Below are positions 46,465 through 56,588 of a stretch of DNA of 64,000 nucleotides, piece by piece. The notes under the pieces were generated by a model. That model was not told where the DNA came from. It saw nothing but the letters and a program-made list of their open reading frames with translations, and ran no database searches. The translations under genes and the position numbers were made by a program. Source of the DNA: JAGQVA01 sp041391725 (GTDB lineage: Bacteria > Bacteroidota > Bacteroidia > J057); the NCBI GenBank assembly GCA_041391725.1, contig JAWKNL010000003.1:186001-250000 (forward strand), in the 5' to 3' direction. The number at the start of each line of letters is the position of its first letter. Position 1 is the stretch's first letter.

Positions 46465-47373
46465 CTACTGAGCGGCAAGTGCGTCTGCACCAGCGGCAAT
46501 CTCGAGGATTTCTTTGGTAATCGAAGCCTGACGTGCCTTGTTGTAGCTGAGTTTCAAGCCTTTCAACAATTCATCTGCATTGGTGGTGGCACTGTCCATC
46601 GCAATCATCCGTGCACCTTGCTCGGAGGCGTTGGATTCCAGAACCGCACGAAATACCTGCACCCGCAATGCTTTGGGAATAAGCTCTGTCAGGATTTCTT
46701 CCCTTCCTGGCTCAAACATATAGTCGGACCGGTACTTATCGGTATCCACTGGCTGCGGTGCACCATTGCTCAGGCCTTCGACCGAAAGCGGAAGCAACTG
46801 CTCTACCTGGCGAATCTGAGACATCACGTTTTTGAACTCATTGAAAGCCAGATAAACTTTGTCCACCTCTCCGCTTTCAAATTTTTCAAACACCTGATCC
46901 ACAACCTGGTTTACGTTCTGGAAGGTAAGATCGCTGAATACATCGAAGTTTTTACCGTTTACATTATACTTGCGTTTACGGTAAAAATCGTATCCCTTAC
47001 GTCCCATACAGATAAACTGAATACGCCCTTCGGCCAGTTCGGTCTGGTGGTTTTCCCTGATAAACTGGTTTACCTGCTTGATAAGGTTGGTATTGAATGG
47101 TCCGGCAAGGCCCCGGTTGGAGGTAATGACTACGAAGAGGATATTTTTTACTTCCCGCACTTCGACCAGTTTGCTGGGGATTTCATCGACATTAACTGAA
47201 GCAGTCACATTGCCGATAATTTCCTTAAGCTTGGCTGCGTAGGGGCGGAGCTGGAGCATCCGGTCCTGTGCCCTGCGCAGTTTTGCCGCAGCCACCATTT
47301 TCATGGCTTTGGTCACCTGCTGGATGTTTTTTACCGTTTTTATCCGGCCTCGTATTTCTTTAAGATTCGCCAT
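46465..47373 (-). CDS. atpG: ATP synthase F1 gamma subunit
   Basis: 302 aa. N-terminal helix MANLKEIRGRIKTVKNIQQVTKAMKMV-type (conserved IKTVKNIQQVTKAMKMVAAA) and a long C-terminal helix (STTNADELLKGLKLSYNKAR). It is the rotor shaft of F1. It is last in the operon, 42 bp after atpA. Secure. Confidence 0.97.
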   Translation of the reverse strand: MANLKEIRGRIKTVKNIQQVTKAMKMVAAAKLRRAQDRMLQLRPYAAKLKEIIGNVTASVNVDEIPSKLVEVREVKNILFVVITSNRGLAGPFNTNLIKQVNQFIRENHQTELAEGRIQFICMGRKGYDFYRKRKYNVNGKNFDVFSDLTFQNVNQVVDQVFEKFESGEVDKVYLAFNEFKNVMSQIRQVEQLLPLSVEGLSNGAPQPVDTDKYRSDYMFEPGREEILTELIPKALRVQVFRAVLESNASEQGARMIAMDSATTNADELLKGLKLSYNKARQASITKEILEIAAGADALAAQ

Positions 47374-47415
47374 TATGGATTCCGGTTTTTCGGATTAATG
47401 GTTTAGAAAAATGAA

Positions 47416-48993
47416 CTAAACAAATGATTTGGCTGTTTCAGTAGCTACGGATTCGAGGACTTTGATAATATCATCGTTCCAGTCACGTCCCTTGATTGCG
47501 TTGAGGGTTTCCTTGTGACGGAGTTCGAGGTTCTGAATGAATTGTTTTTCAAAATCATTCATTTTCTCTACCGGCACTTTATCTGCAAAGCCTTTGGATA
47601 CAGCATAGATGATAGCTACCTGATTTTCAACGGCTACAGGAGAATATTGCTTCTGAATGAGAATCTGTACGCTTCGGCGTCCGCGGTCAAGCTGAAGCTG
47701 GGTAGCTTTGTCGAGGTCGGAACCAAAACGGGCAAAGGCTTCCAGTTCGCGAAACTGCGCGAGGTCGAGTTTGAGTGTACCTGCTACCTTTTTCATCGGT
47801 TTGATCTGAGCAGAACCACCAACCCTTGACACGGATATACCTACGTTGATAGCGGGGCGTACACCGGCGTTGAACAGGTTAGACTCAAGGAATATCTGCC
47901 CGTCGGTGATGGAGATTACGTTGGTAGGAATATAAGCAGAAACGTCACCTTCCTGGGTTTCGATTACAGGCAGAGCGGTAAGAGAGCCGCCACCTTTCAC
48001 CATCGATTTGAAGGATTCGGGAAGGTCGTTCATATTTCTGGCGATCTCATCATTGTTGATGACTTTCGCTGCGCGTTCGAGGAGGCGTGAGTGGAGATAG
48101 AATACGTCTCCGGGGTAAGCCTCACGACCGGGAGGACGGCGGAGGAGCAGAGACACCTCGCGGTAAGCCACGGCCTGCTTGGAGAGGTCGTCGTAAATAG
48201 CCAGAGCCGGGCGACCCGTATCGCGGAAAAACTCACCGATGGCAGCACCTGCAAAAGGCGAAAAAAACTGAAGCGGAGCGGGAGAAGAAGCGGGCGCTGC
48301 AACAATTACTGTATAAGGCATGGCTCCGGCATCTTCGAGCGCTTTTACTACTTTGGCAATAGTTGACGCTTTTTGACCGCAGGCGACATAGATACAATAC
48401 ACCGGATTGCCGCTTTCATAACCTTCTTTCTGGTTAATGATGGTATCGACGGCGATAGCTGTTTTTCCGGTGGAGCGGTCGCCGATAATCAGCTCGCGCT
48501 GACCACGACCAATCGGAATCATGGAGTCGATAGCCTTCAGACCCGTCTGAAGCGGTTCGTTTACCGGCTGGCGGAAAATAACACCGGGAGCCTTGCGCTC
48601 ATAAGGAGAGTCGTACAGTTCGCCGGTAATAGGGCCTTTGCCGTCGATGGGTTCGCCCAATGGGTTGATTACCCTGCCGAGAAGCCCTTCACCTACTTTA
48701 ATAGAAGCGATCTGCCCGGTACGGGTTACTACATCGCCTTCTTTGATACCTTCAGAATCGCCAAACAATACAGCACCCACGTTGTCCTCTTCGAGGTTGA
48801 GTACCATACCTTTCAGGCCATTTGCAAACTGGATAAGTTCGCCGGCCTGTACTTTGGCCAGGCCATAAATACGAGCAATACCGTCACCGATTTGGAGAAC
48901 CGTCCCGGTCTCTTCAAGTTCGGTTACAGATTTAAAATTGGAGAGTTGCTCACGCAGAATCGCAGATACTTCGTCAGGTCTTACCGCTGGCAT
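47416..48993 (-). CDS. atpA: ATP synthase F1 alpha subunit
   Basis: 525 aa. Walker A GDRSTGKTAIAVD, plus PYTVIVAAPASSPAPL and ISITDGQIFLESNLF. It is the regulatory nucleotide-binding subunit of F1. 19 bp after atpH. Secure. Confidence 0.98.
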   Translation of the reverse strand: MPAVRPDEVSAILREQLSNFKSVTELEETGTVLQIGDGIARIYGLAKVQAGELIQFANGLKGMVLNLEEDNVGAVLFGDSEGIKEGDVVTRTGQIASIKVGEGLLGRVINPLGEPIDGKGPITGELYDSPYERKAPGVIFRQPVNEPLQTGLKAIDSMIPIGRGQRELIIGDRSTGKTAIAVDTIINQKEGYESGNPVYCIYVACGQKASTIAKVVKALEDAGAMPYTVIVAAPASSPAPLQFFSPFAGAAIGEFFRDTGRPALAIYDDLSKQAVAYREVSLLLRRPPGREAYPGDVFYLHSRLLERAAKVINNDEIARNMNDLPESFKSMVKGGGSLTALPVIETQEGDVSAYIPTNVISITDGQIFLESNLFNAGVRPAINVGISVSRVGGSAQIKPMKKVAGTLKLDLAQFRELEAFARFGSDLDKATQLQLDRGRRSVQILIQKQYSPVAVENQVAIIYAVSKGFADKVPVEKMNDFEKQFIQNLELRHKETLNAIKGRDWNDDIIKVLESVATETAKSFV

Positions 48994-49012
48994 ATCTTTA
49001 ATATTTCTTTGG

Positions 49013-49558
49013 TTAGTTATTCTTGATAAAATCTTGTTTTATTTTCCGGAGGGCAGAAGTCACACTTCCATCGAAGCGGTTATCGCCCATTTCGAGTACA
49101 AACCCGCCGATAAGGGCCGGGTTTATTTCGTGCTCCATTTCAAATGTACCGCCGGTTTCCGTTTCTACTTTTGCCTTAATGGAAGCCAGTACCTCAGCAC
49201 TGAGCGGTGAGGCAGAGGTGAGTTTTCCTCTTATCACACCAAAGCGTTTGTCGTAGAGTTGAAGAAAGGACTTTGCGGTAGCGGGGAGGTACATTTCCCT
49301 GCCTTTACGGGTAATGAGAAGGATGAGGTGGCTGACAATATCTGTTTTCAGCTTTCCTTCAAAAACAGTTTTAATTATCCGTTCTTTCGTTAAAGACGAG
49401 ATCAGGGGAGTTTTCAGGAAGTTGGCAAATTCACGGCTGGAGCTGTGATTAGCGAGGATAAAAGCCATATCCTCTTTTACTGCCTGAATATTATTTTGCG
49501 CTTCGGCCAGTTCGAAAACTGACTTTGCGTACCGGTAGCCAATGCGATCTTCAACCAT
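49013..49558 (-). CDS. atpH: ATP synthase F1 delta subunit
   Basis: 181 aa. N-terminal helical domain starting MVEDRIGYRYAKSVFELAEA and C-terminal strand NPALIGGFVLEMGDNRFDGS, typical of OSCP/delta. It joins F1 to the peripheral stalk. 5 bp after atpF; no surprise in the context. Confidence 0.94.
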   Translation of the reverse strand: MVEDRIGYRYAKSVFELAEAQNNIQAVKEDMAFILANHSSSREFANFLKTPLISSLTKERIIKTVFEGKLKTDIVSHLILLITRKGREMYLPATAKSFLQLYDKRFGVIRGKLTSASPLSAEVLASIKAKVETETGGTFEMEHEINPALIGGFVLEMGDNRFDGSVTSALRKIKQDFIKNN

Positions 49559-49563
49559 GGGTA

Positions 49564-50058
49564 TTAATTATCTTTAAAATCACCGATGAGTTGACGGGCA
49601 AAATTTTCCTGAGAAGCTTTGTTTTCAAACTCTTTGCGGAGAATTTTTTCTGCCACTTCTACTGCAATAGCGGCTGCGGTTTCCTTGATTTCAGCGATAG
49701 CTGCGCGTTTTTCGGCATCCATCTGCTGTTTGGTTTTTTCGCGCTCTTTGGCTTCGGCTTCGGCAGCGGCTTTACGTGCGTCGGCGATAATCTGATCGCG
49801 AAGCGTATTGGCTTCTTTGACGATTTTGTCGCGTTCGGCGCGAGCCTCTCTGAGCAGGGATTCGTTGTCGGAGGTAAGTTTCTGCATTTCCTGGCGAGCC
49901 TGTTCTGCCTGCCGGAGAGAATTTTCGATGGTATCCTCGCGCTCTTTCAGTGCGTTAAGGATAGGTTTCCATGCCATTTTCCGGAGGAGGAAGAAGAAAA
50001 CAAGGAATATGATCAGGGTCCAGGCGAATAATCCCAACTGGGGGGTCAATAGTGCCAT
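49564..50058 (-). CDS. atpF: ATP synthase Fo b subunit
   Basis: 164 aa. One N-terminal transmembrane helix (FAWTLIIFLVFFFLLRK) and a long charged coiled coil rich in Ala, Glu and Lys. Peripheral stalk. It is separated from the upstream atpE by 84 bp containing a terminator hairpin. Confidence 0.95.
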   Translation of the reverse strand: MALLTPQLGLFAWTLIIFLVFFFLLRKMAWKPILNALKEREDTIENSLRQAEQARQEMQKLTSDNESLLREARAERDKIVKEANTLRDQIIADARKAAAEAEAKEREKTKQQMDAEKRAAIAEIKETAAAIAVEVAEKILRKEFENKASQENFARQLIGDFKDN

Positions 50059-50090
50059 TTCTGTATATATTAATGTATCAACCTAAATTC

Positions 50091-50134
50091 AAAAAAAGCA
50101 GCAGGGAAGTCAGGGCATTCCCCCGACTTCCTGC
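50091..50134 (-). terminator. Intrinsic terminator/attenuator after atpE
   Basis: On the minus strand, GCAGGAAGTC (50125-50134) pairs with GACTTCCCTGC (50101-50111), with one bulge and a 13-nt loop, then TGCTTTTTTT. It lies between atpE and atpF, inside the operon, and would reduce downstream transcript relative to atpE. Confidence 0.75.
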
Positions 50135-50142
50135 AATTTGTG

Positions 50143-50391
50143 TTAAGCAGCGCCAACACCTGCTCCAGGTGTAAGGAATACAATCAGCAGACATACAACT
50201 TCTCCCAGCAGTGCAACACCTTCGATGAAGGCTGCGGTCAGGATCATTGCTCCGCGGATATCGCCGGAAGCTTCAGGTTGACGAGCAATAGACTCAACCG
50301 TAGAAGCCGCCAGGCGGCCGATTCCCATACCTGCACCGATAGCAGCGAGACCTGCTCCGATACCTGCGCCTAAAATTCCAAAAGTTCCCAT
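50143..50391 (-). CDS. atpE: ATP synthase Fo c subunit
   Basis: 82 aa, two transmembrane helices. GAGIGAGLAAIGAGMGIGR in helix 1, the polar loop ARQPEASGD, and the ion-binding Glu in helix 2 (TAAFIEGVALLGEV). Absence of the Glu-Ser pattern of Na+ rings suggests H+ coupling. 35 bp after atpB. Confidence 0.96.
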   Translation of the reverse strand: MGTFGILGAGIGAGLAAIGAGMGIGRLAASTVESIARQPEASGDIRGAMILTAAFIEGVALLGEVVCLLIVFLTPGAGVGAA

Positions 50392-50426
50392 AAGGAAATT
50401 ATTTAAAAATGGTTATTGAATACAAA

Positions 50427-51575
50427 TCAATGGTGATGTTCATCGTGTGACTCAAGCGCCATTCCAATAAACACCGATGTTAATAGTGTAAATATATAAG
50501 CCTGAATAATGGCTACTACCATTTCCAGGACGAAAATCGCTGTGGTAAATGCAAAGGAAAGCGGCATAATACCGAAAGCGCCACCGGGTTGTGCCCCGTT
50601 TTTGCCAAGAATAAAAATCATACATACCAGCGAAAGCACCATAAAGTGCCCGGCGGAGATGTTGGCAAAAAGACGGATCATCAGGGCGAAGGGCTTCGTA
50701 AAGATTCCCACTATTTCCACTATCGGCATAAGGGGTATGCCAAACTTCAAAGCCCAGGGTACGCCCGGAGTATTAAAAATATGCACCCAGTAATCTTTGG
50801 TTCCGTTGAAATTGATAAGCAAAAAGGTCAGGACTGCCAGCGCTGCTGTAACGGAGATATTACCCATCACATTCGAGTTGAAGGGAGTAAGTCCAAACAG
50901 ATTGGAAAACCAGATGAAGAAAAACAGGCTGAGCAGATAAGGCAAAAACCGGGAGGCTTTGTCATGGAGATAAGGTTTGGCTACTTCATCGCGGATAAAC
51001 ACGATGATCGGCTCAAACATGGACTGTACACCGGAAGGGGCTTTACCCACATTTCTTTTGTACCCGCGGGCTACGGCAGAAAACACCAGCAGCATGGCAA
51101 TCCCCACAATAATCATATGCAGGCTCGCTTTCGTAATGGAAAGGTCGTAAACTGATGCGTGGTGATCCACATTTTCTGCTTCCCAGGCTTCAAAGGCTTT
51201 TTCATCCATGCTCATATGGCCGTGCTCATCCATGGGTGGGTGTACACCCGGGTTCAGGGCATAGACATGATCGTGATGTGCCATATAGCCTTTTTCAGAC
51301 AGGCCTTCGGTGCTGGAAAATACAAATCCATCACGGCTGCTGTAAAAAAACCAGGGGAGGTGAAGTGCTACCGGAACATAGTGCGTATTGCCATGTTCAT
51401 CCTTTCCGGCAGGAATGTCTGTGATATGCCAGTCGTGCGTATCGAGGACGTGGTGAAGGATGGTTTCTGAGGCGTCAAACTCTTCTACAGTCTTTGTATC
51501 TTCAGCAAATACAAAAATGCTTGAGGCAAGGCATAAGAGTGTGAGAATGAAAGACTTACGTACAATCATCAGCAT
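50427..51575 (-). CDS. atpB: ATP synthase Fo a subunit
   Basis: 382 aa, longer than most because of a ~130-residue N-terminal region typical of Bacteroidota: a signal-like hydrophobic stretch (FILTLLCLASSIFVFA) and a His-rich periplasmic part (KDEHGNTHYVPVALH, MDEHGHMSMDE). The essential Arg is in MIRLFANISAGHFMVL. The His-rich tail ends in DEHHH. Start 51575. Confidence 0.95.
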   Translation of the reverse strand: MLMIVRKSFILTLLCLASSIFVFAEDTKTVEEFDASETILHHVLDTHDWHITDIPAGKDEHGNTHYVPVALHLPWFFYSSRDGFVFSSTEGLSEKGYMAHHDHVYALNPGVHPPMDEHGHMSMDEKAFEAWEAENVDHHASVYDLSITKASLHMIIVGIAMLLVFSAVARGYKRNVGKAPSGVQSMFEPIIVFIRDEVAKPYLHDKASRFLPYLLSLFFFIWFSNLFGLTPFNSNVMGNISVTAALAVLTFLLINFNGTKDYWVHIFNTPGVPWALKFGIPLMPIVEIVGIFTKPFALMIRLFANISAGHFMVLSLVCMIFILGKNGAQPGGAFGIMPLSFAFTTAIFVLEMVVAIIQAYIFTLLTSVFIGMALESHDEHHH

Positions 51576-51607
51576 ATATTTTCTGCGTTTACAGCCGTAG
51601 TATCAAT

Positions 51608-51982
51608 TTAGGCGCGCAATTTACGCATTAACCCATAAACTTCAAACGCAGTCAAAATAAAATATGAAAGGAAATAAGAAGTTACGTATTCAATGATCAT
51701 GGGGCGGAATGCTACGGCCATAACGATAACGATAATAATGCCCGTAAACATCTTGGCCAGCATACCCATGATGAGAAAAGTCACAAACTTTCGGGTGGAT
51801 TTTTGCAGCCCGTTGTATGTGAGGGTATAAGCTGCAATCCCTGTAAGAAAACTGACCAAAATAGCAGAAATTACTGCCATGAGATTGATTTCCGGTAACC
51901 AGAATGAACTGACCACAAACCCTGTTAGCATCAGAAACAAGGTGATCAGCGAAGATCGAAAGATAAAAACGGGAACAGACAC
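51608..51982 (-). CDS. AtpI-like four-helix membrane protein
   Basis: 124 aa with four predicted transmembrane helices and few charged residues, sited between atpZ and atpB as AtpI-type assembly factors are. No direct motif confirms the name. It is inferred to help assemble the c-ring or supply Mg2+. Confidence 0.65.
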   Translation of the reverse strand: MSVPVFIFRSSLITLFLMLTGFVVSSFWLPEINLMAVISAILVSFLTGIAAYTLTYNGLQKSTRKFVTFLIMGMLAKMFTGIIIVIVMAVAFRPMIIEYVTSYFLSYFILTAFEVYGLMRKLRA

Positions 51983-52013
51983 GGGCGTTGTTTGGGGGGT
52001 TACCAGATTTGAG

Positions 52014-52217
52014 TTATTTAAAATTTCGAATGGCCAGAAATATCGCGGCTACAATACCAATGACGGAGAGGAGGAGTAAAAACCAGGGTTTTTCCGTTCC
52101 GATCCATACATCGAGGCCATAGCCGGCGCCCGCAAATAAAAGAATGCAGGCCAGGATTTCAAAACCCAGGCCTGTATATTTGAGGTATTCTTTATAGGGT
52201 GATCTGTTGTCTTTCAT
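52014..52217 (-). CDS. atpZ: AtpZ/AtpI-family protein
   Basis: 67 aa with two transmembrane helices and the short pattern YTGLGFEILACILLFAGAGYGLD-like (GYGLDVWIG) of AtpZ. It opens the ATP synthase cluster proper. 31 bp before the AtpI-like gene. Confidence 0.82.
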   Translation of the reverse strand: MKDNRSPYKEYLKYTGLGFEILACILLFAGAGYGLDVWIGTEKPWFLLLLSVIGIVAAIFLAIRNFK

Positions 52218-52265
52218 AAAGGCTTGGATCTTCCCGCAACCGAAAGCTGATGGATTCCAATTCCG

Positions 52266-52758
52266 TTAGCTGGCTTTACCCATTTTTTCTACGGGTTGAG
52301 GCTGCTGTACCGGGCGTGCACTGGATTTGGCGAGCAGATCTTTGGCACGTGGCTGGGTTTCGGTCAGTTTATCTTTTGCGGCTTCAGCCATTTTGCTGCT
52401 TCCGGTGAAGATAGCACCCATCTGGACGACCAGCTTCTGTGTAAAGATATCGCCGAAAATTTTTCCGGTTTTATCAATGGTCAGCAGTTCGCGGGTAACT
52501 ACGTTTCCTTTGATTTCACCTTCAACGGTAGCTACACGGGCATCCACGCTGCCTTCGATATAGCCGGTGCCACTTACCACCAGTTTGGAGTTGCAAACCA
52601 GGGTGCCGATTACTTTACCTTCTACCCGGAGGTCGCCTTCAGCGTTGATATTACCAACAACGACGATGCTCTTCGGAGATGATATTTCTTCTTCCTTCGG
52701 GATTAGAGCTAGAGGGATTCACTTTTGGACGATTGTTTTCGTTTTTGTTTCCAAACAT
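52266..52758 (-). pseudogene. Bactofilin, single-base frameshift near its N-terminus
   Basis: The ATG at 52758 starts MFGNKNENNRPKV, typical for bactofilins, but the frame ends after ~35 codons. The bactofilin core reads in another frame (SIVVVGNINAEGDLRVEG, SKLVVSGTGYIEGSVDA, IFGDIFTQKLVVQMG) to 52266, with no start codon of its own. Removing one base of the CCC at 52699-52701 joins them as NPKEEEISSPKSIVVVG. Bactofilins form membrane-associated polymers. It is downstream of an M23 peptidase gene, its usual partner. The break looks like a consensus error. Confidence 0.82.
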
Positions 52759-52772
52759 GCTTTGGCTGGTTA

Positions 52773-53729
52773 TTAATTAAATTCGATGTAGTTGGTAGGA
52801 TCTACTGGTCTGCCCTGGCGCCACAATTCGAGATGAAGATGGGGTCCGGTCGAATTTTCACCCGTATTCCCGATCACTGCGATAGGCTCCCCGGCATACA
52901 CATAAGTTCCGGCGTCTTTAAGTAATCTGCTGTTGTGTTTATAAAATGTAACTACGTTTTCTGCACTGGCAACACCGATTACCCATCCATTGTCGTCCGA
53001 ATATTCGGAAATAATCACAAACCCGTCTGCGACTGAGCGTATCAGCGTATTTTCTTCTGCTACAATATCTACGCCATAATGTGCGCTCTTTTCATCAAAA
53101 GACTTGCGAATTTCTCCGGATATAGGCGAGAACAAATTCTGCATGATAGGAAAGTGCCTGTGAAGGCCGCTTCCACTCTGGTTGTCAGATACATACACAA
53201 TTTGTCTTTCTGGTTCATTCCGCGATTCGACCGCTTTTGTTGCGACCGGGAGAGTCCTCACCGCTTCTGCCTTCGCGGTACTTGTATCATGTGTAGCGAC
53301 TTCCTCTTCCTGAAGCCGAATGATTGCGCCTTCACTGGCTACCCGCATCGAGTCCAGCCTTGCATCACTGAATACCGGTATAGAATCCCCCTCCATGCCC
53401 GCAAGTTTGCGGAAACTGGCTACATAGGTAGTCCACCGCTCCATCTGATTCTCCATTTCTGCAAGTTGTGTGGCCATTTCTTCCCGTTCTGCGGCAAATT
53501 CTTCAGGGTTTTTATACCCCGGAATCAGCTTATGAAATGCCGGAGTGTAAACAAAAAGCGCCGCAGTACCCCCGACAATCATCACAAACAGCAACGCGGA
53601 CAGCCAAACCACCGTTATAGGTTTTAACAGAAATTGTCTGGACTGGGATAGCGTGATATCATCTATCAACTCTACCCGGTACTGCTTGGTGAGCCTCGCC
53701 TGAATTCGCCTGTAAAAGTTTTGTAACAT
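52773..53729 (-). CDS. Membrane-anchored M23 peptidoglycan peptidase
   Basis: 318 aa. A transmembrane helix at ~40-62 (ITVVWLSALLFVMIVGG), a coiled coil (~80-115), a Ser/Glu-rich linker and a LytM domain with the zinc motifs HYGVD and HLHLEL. M23 enzymes cut peptide crosslinks. It is 14 bp before bactofilin, the arrangement seen for bactofilin/M23 cell-shape pairs in other bacteria, and shares a transcript leading to the atp genes. Confidence 0.9.
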   Translation of the reverse strand: MLQNFYRRIQARLTKQYRVELIDDITLSQSRQFLLKPITVVWLSALLFVMIVGGTAALFVYTPAFHKLIPGYKNPEEFAAEREEMATQLAEMENQMERWTTYVASFRKLAGMEGDSIPVFSDARLDSMRVASEGAIIRLQEEEVATHDTSTAKAEAVRTLPVATKAVESRNEPERQIVYVSDNQSGSGLHRHFPIMQNLFSPISGEIRKSFDEKSAHYGVDIVAEENTLIRSVADGFVIISEYSDDNGWVIGVASAENVVTFYKHNSRLLKDAGTYVYAGEPIAVIGNTGENSTGPHLHLELWRQGRPVDPTNYIEFN

Positions 53730-53735
53730 ATGCTC

Positions 53736-53765
53736 TTAGCTTGAGGCTGAATTTAAGTATATTTG
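53736..53765 (+). promoter_or_regulatory. Candidate promoter of sprE
   Basis: TATATTTG (53758-53765) is a perfect TAnnTTTG box, 39 bp before the ATG at 53805; TTAG at 53736 could be a weak -33 element. It would put a TTG start at 53763 inside the promoter, supporting the ATG at 53805. Confidence 0.5.
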
Positions 53766-53804
53766 ATTCGTTTACAATTATCAAACCAATCATCAACTCC
53801 AGTT

Positions 53805-56488
53805 ATGACGCTGTCTTCTGTAGTTCGCAAATTTACAAAATATCTGCCAATTATTCTGCTGCTATCTGTCTTTTCCTGCAGCAAGGAAAAAGATACGGTT
53901 ACGGCCAGACTTTATCACAACACCACATCCTATTTCAATGGATTTTATAATGCAACCTATTTGTTCAAAGAAACAGTGAGCCAACTGGAAAAGCAATATA
54001 AATTTCCCGAACAGGGATTTATTGAGGTTGTTTATTACGGAAATGAAGATGAAGCCAAAAGCTTCTCCTCCGACTTTGAGACGGTAATCAAAAAAAATGA
54101 TGCCGTCATGTTCAAACATCCCAACGGTGACTGGATCGACAACTGCCGCCTGCTCAATGGAAAAAGCTGGTTTTACCGCCAGAACTATACCCTCGCGATG
54201 GAAAATTTTGACTTCGTCATCGAAACTTTCCCCGAATCGCCCCTTATCCCCGAGGCCATTTTCTGGATCGCCAAAACCCATTATATGATGGAAAACCCGG
54301 AAATGACCAAAACCATTATTGATAAACAACTGCTCAACAACGACACCATCTATATTGATGCTGAACTGGAAGCCGAACTTTCTCTTTTCCGCACAAGGCT
54401 CGCCATTCAGGAAAAAGACTATAAAAAGGCAGCCAAAATTCTCTCTGACAATATAATCTATATAAAAGACGACCTCCGCCTGGCACGGGCGCATTTCCTC
54501 CTCGGGCAGCTTTTTTCCGAAACCAAAGAATATCCCAAAGCGCTGGAAAACTATTCGCTTGTCGAAAAATACAGCGCCGATTACAGCCTGACTTTTTCAT
54601 CCAAAATCAAGATTGCACGCCTTTATGTGGAATTTCAAAAAGGAAAAGATGACGACGGGGAGGTCAATAAATATCTGACCAAACTACTCAGGGATGAAAA
54701 AAACTACGAATACAGAGATCAGGTTTACTACGAATTTGCACTGCTGGAAATCAAAAAAACCAATCTGAACGGAGCCATTGACTACCTCAAAGAGTCTATC
54801 CGTGCCAATGTCAGCAACCAGCGGCAGAAAGCGCTTTCCTATTTTAAAATCGGGCAAATCTATTTTTTCGACCTACAAAACTATACGCAGGCCCAGGTTT
54901 ATTACGACAGTGCCGCTAACTCTATTACCCCCAAAGCACCCGAATACAAAGAAATCTCTACGCTCGCCGCAACACTTAAAGATTATATCAATTACAAAAA
55001 TACAATCACTTACCAGGACAGCATGCTCTGGCTTTCCACACTTCCCAAAGACACGCTTGACGCGATGATTGACAAGCTGGTAGCTGAGGAAAAACGCAAA
55101 AAAGAAGAAGAACAGGAACGCATGCTCAGAGAAATGAATTCGCCCAATAACAATATGTACAACCCTGCCCTCCAGCAATTTCAGGATCAGGGTAACAGGG
55201 GAAGGCAAAATCAGGGAGGTGTATGGTATTTTGACAATCCCGCAGCCGTATCAAGCGGGCGCATTCAGTTTGAACAGGTATGGGGAAAACGCGTCAATAC
55301 AGATGACTGGAGGCGAAGCAAAAAATAGCTACCATTGCTATGGCCGGGGATGGAGATGACAGCCAGGCTCAACCCGCTGAGCAAGTGGACAGTACCCTGC
55401 TCAAACAATATGGAGACAAGTACAAATATTACAAAGATATCCCTCAGGATGAGGACGGCATTGTCGCAGCCAACCAAAAAATCGAGGAGGCCATGTACAA
55501 CCTGGCTCAGCTTTATGCACAAAAACTCAACGAGCCCGACTCTGCGATCAAACTTCTTGAAGCGCTTCTTGACCGTTACGAAAATTCGGAATACGCACTC
55601 CGTGCCCGCTATTCGCTTTACAACCTCTACAACGATAAACGAAGTCCCATTTCCGAAGTTCACAAAAACTTTATTATCAACGAACACCCGGAAACCGTCT
55701 ATGCCTACCTGATTCTCAACAAAGATCCCCGCGAATTAAAACGCGATGTGATGGATTATGCCTATGCTTACGATGGGTTGTTTACAGCTTATTCTAGCCG
55801 GCAGTTTGAAACCTCTATCGGGTTTAGCGATTTTCTTTTGACTTTAGATCAGTTTCAGACCAATCCGGAAATTGACTTTGCCAAACTCTACTATATCAAA
55901 GGCATGTCTTACGGTTATCTGGGGCAAAAAGACAGTCTGGCCAAAACCCTCACCTATCTGGTCAATACCTATCCGCAATCAGAAGTCGCGCCTTTGGCCC
56001 AGAAGACCCTCAATTACCTCAAAAATGGCGTCCCCGCTGCCGCTAAGGGAAATGAGCCCGGTGAATCCCTGGCTTCCGCAGAAACCAAAGACCCCGAAAA
56101 CGAAGCTTACAAAGGATTCACAGACAAGATCAAACCTACCGATAAGATTTTTGTCCTCATCTTTGTTGACAAAAATAAAATCTCCAAAAACGACGCCAAC
56201 ACCCAGATCGCAGACTTCAACAAGCAGAATTACGAAGCATTGAACCTCAAGGTGTTTACATTCCTCTATCAACAGACCCACCTGCTGCCTTATATCAGCA
56301 GTTTTAAAAATGTGGAGGAAGCCCAGAAATACATCCAGGATTTTGTAGGCGCCGGGGCATCTAAATCCATCCTTACCAGTCCGGAGGAAAAAATATTCTA
56401 TATTTCTCACACCAACTTCAAGGTTGCCTACGGACAAAAAAGAATGGAAGACTACATCAAGTATTACGAAAATATCCTGAACAAATAG
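53805..56488 (+). pseudogene. sprE: SprE/PorW-like TPR lipoprotein (T9SS), split by one frame change
   Basis: The first frame (53805-55328) has lipobox LLSVFSC, RLYHNTTSYFNGFYN, WIDNCRLLNGKS and WGKRVNTDDWRRSKK, matching SprE/PorW. It stops at a TAG directly after an A6 run (55320-55325). The second frame (to 56488) continues with TPR units and the terminal PEEKIFYISHTNFKV. A -1 shift, or one extra A, joins them as WRRSKKIATIAMAG, giving ~895 aa, the usual length. SprE/PorW links the T9SS periplasmic and outer-membrane modules. It may be a sequencing indel or slippage. Confidence 0.8.
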
Positions 56489-56588
56489 ACCCACGCCGGT
56501 CTCACCGGGCACCAATATTGCCGTGCGGTTTTTATATCCGGATTTTTGCGTATCTTTCAGGTAGAATATGATCTGAAACCCTGGCTCC

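Noticed and set aside
55320..55325. Proven programmed frameshift in sprE
   Set aside because: The A6 slippery site is suggestive, but the same type of break occurs in many genes of this window, so it is kept only as a possibility.
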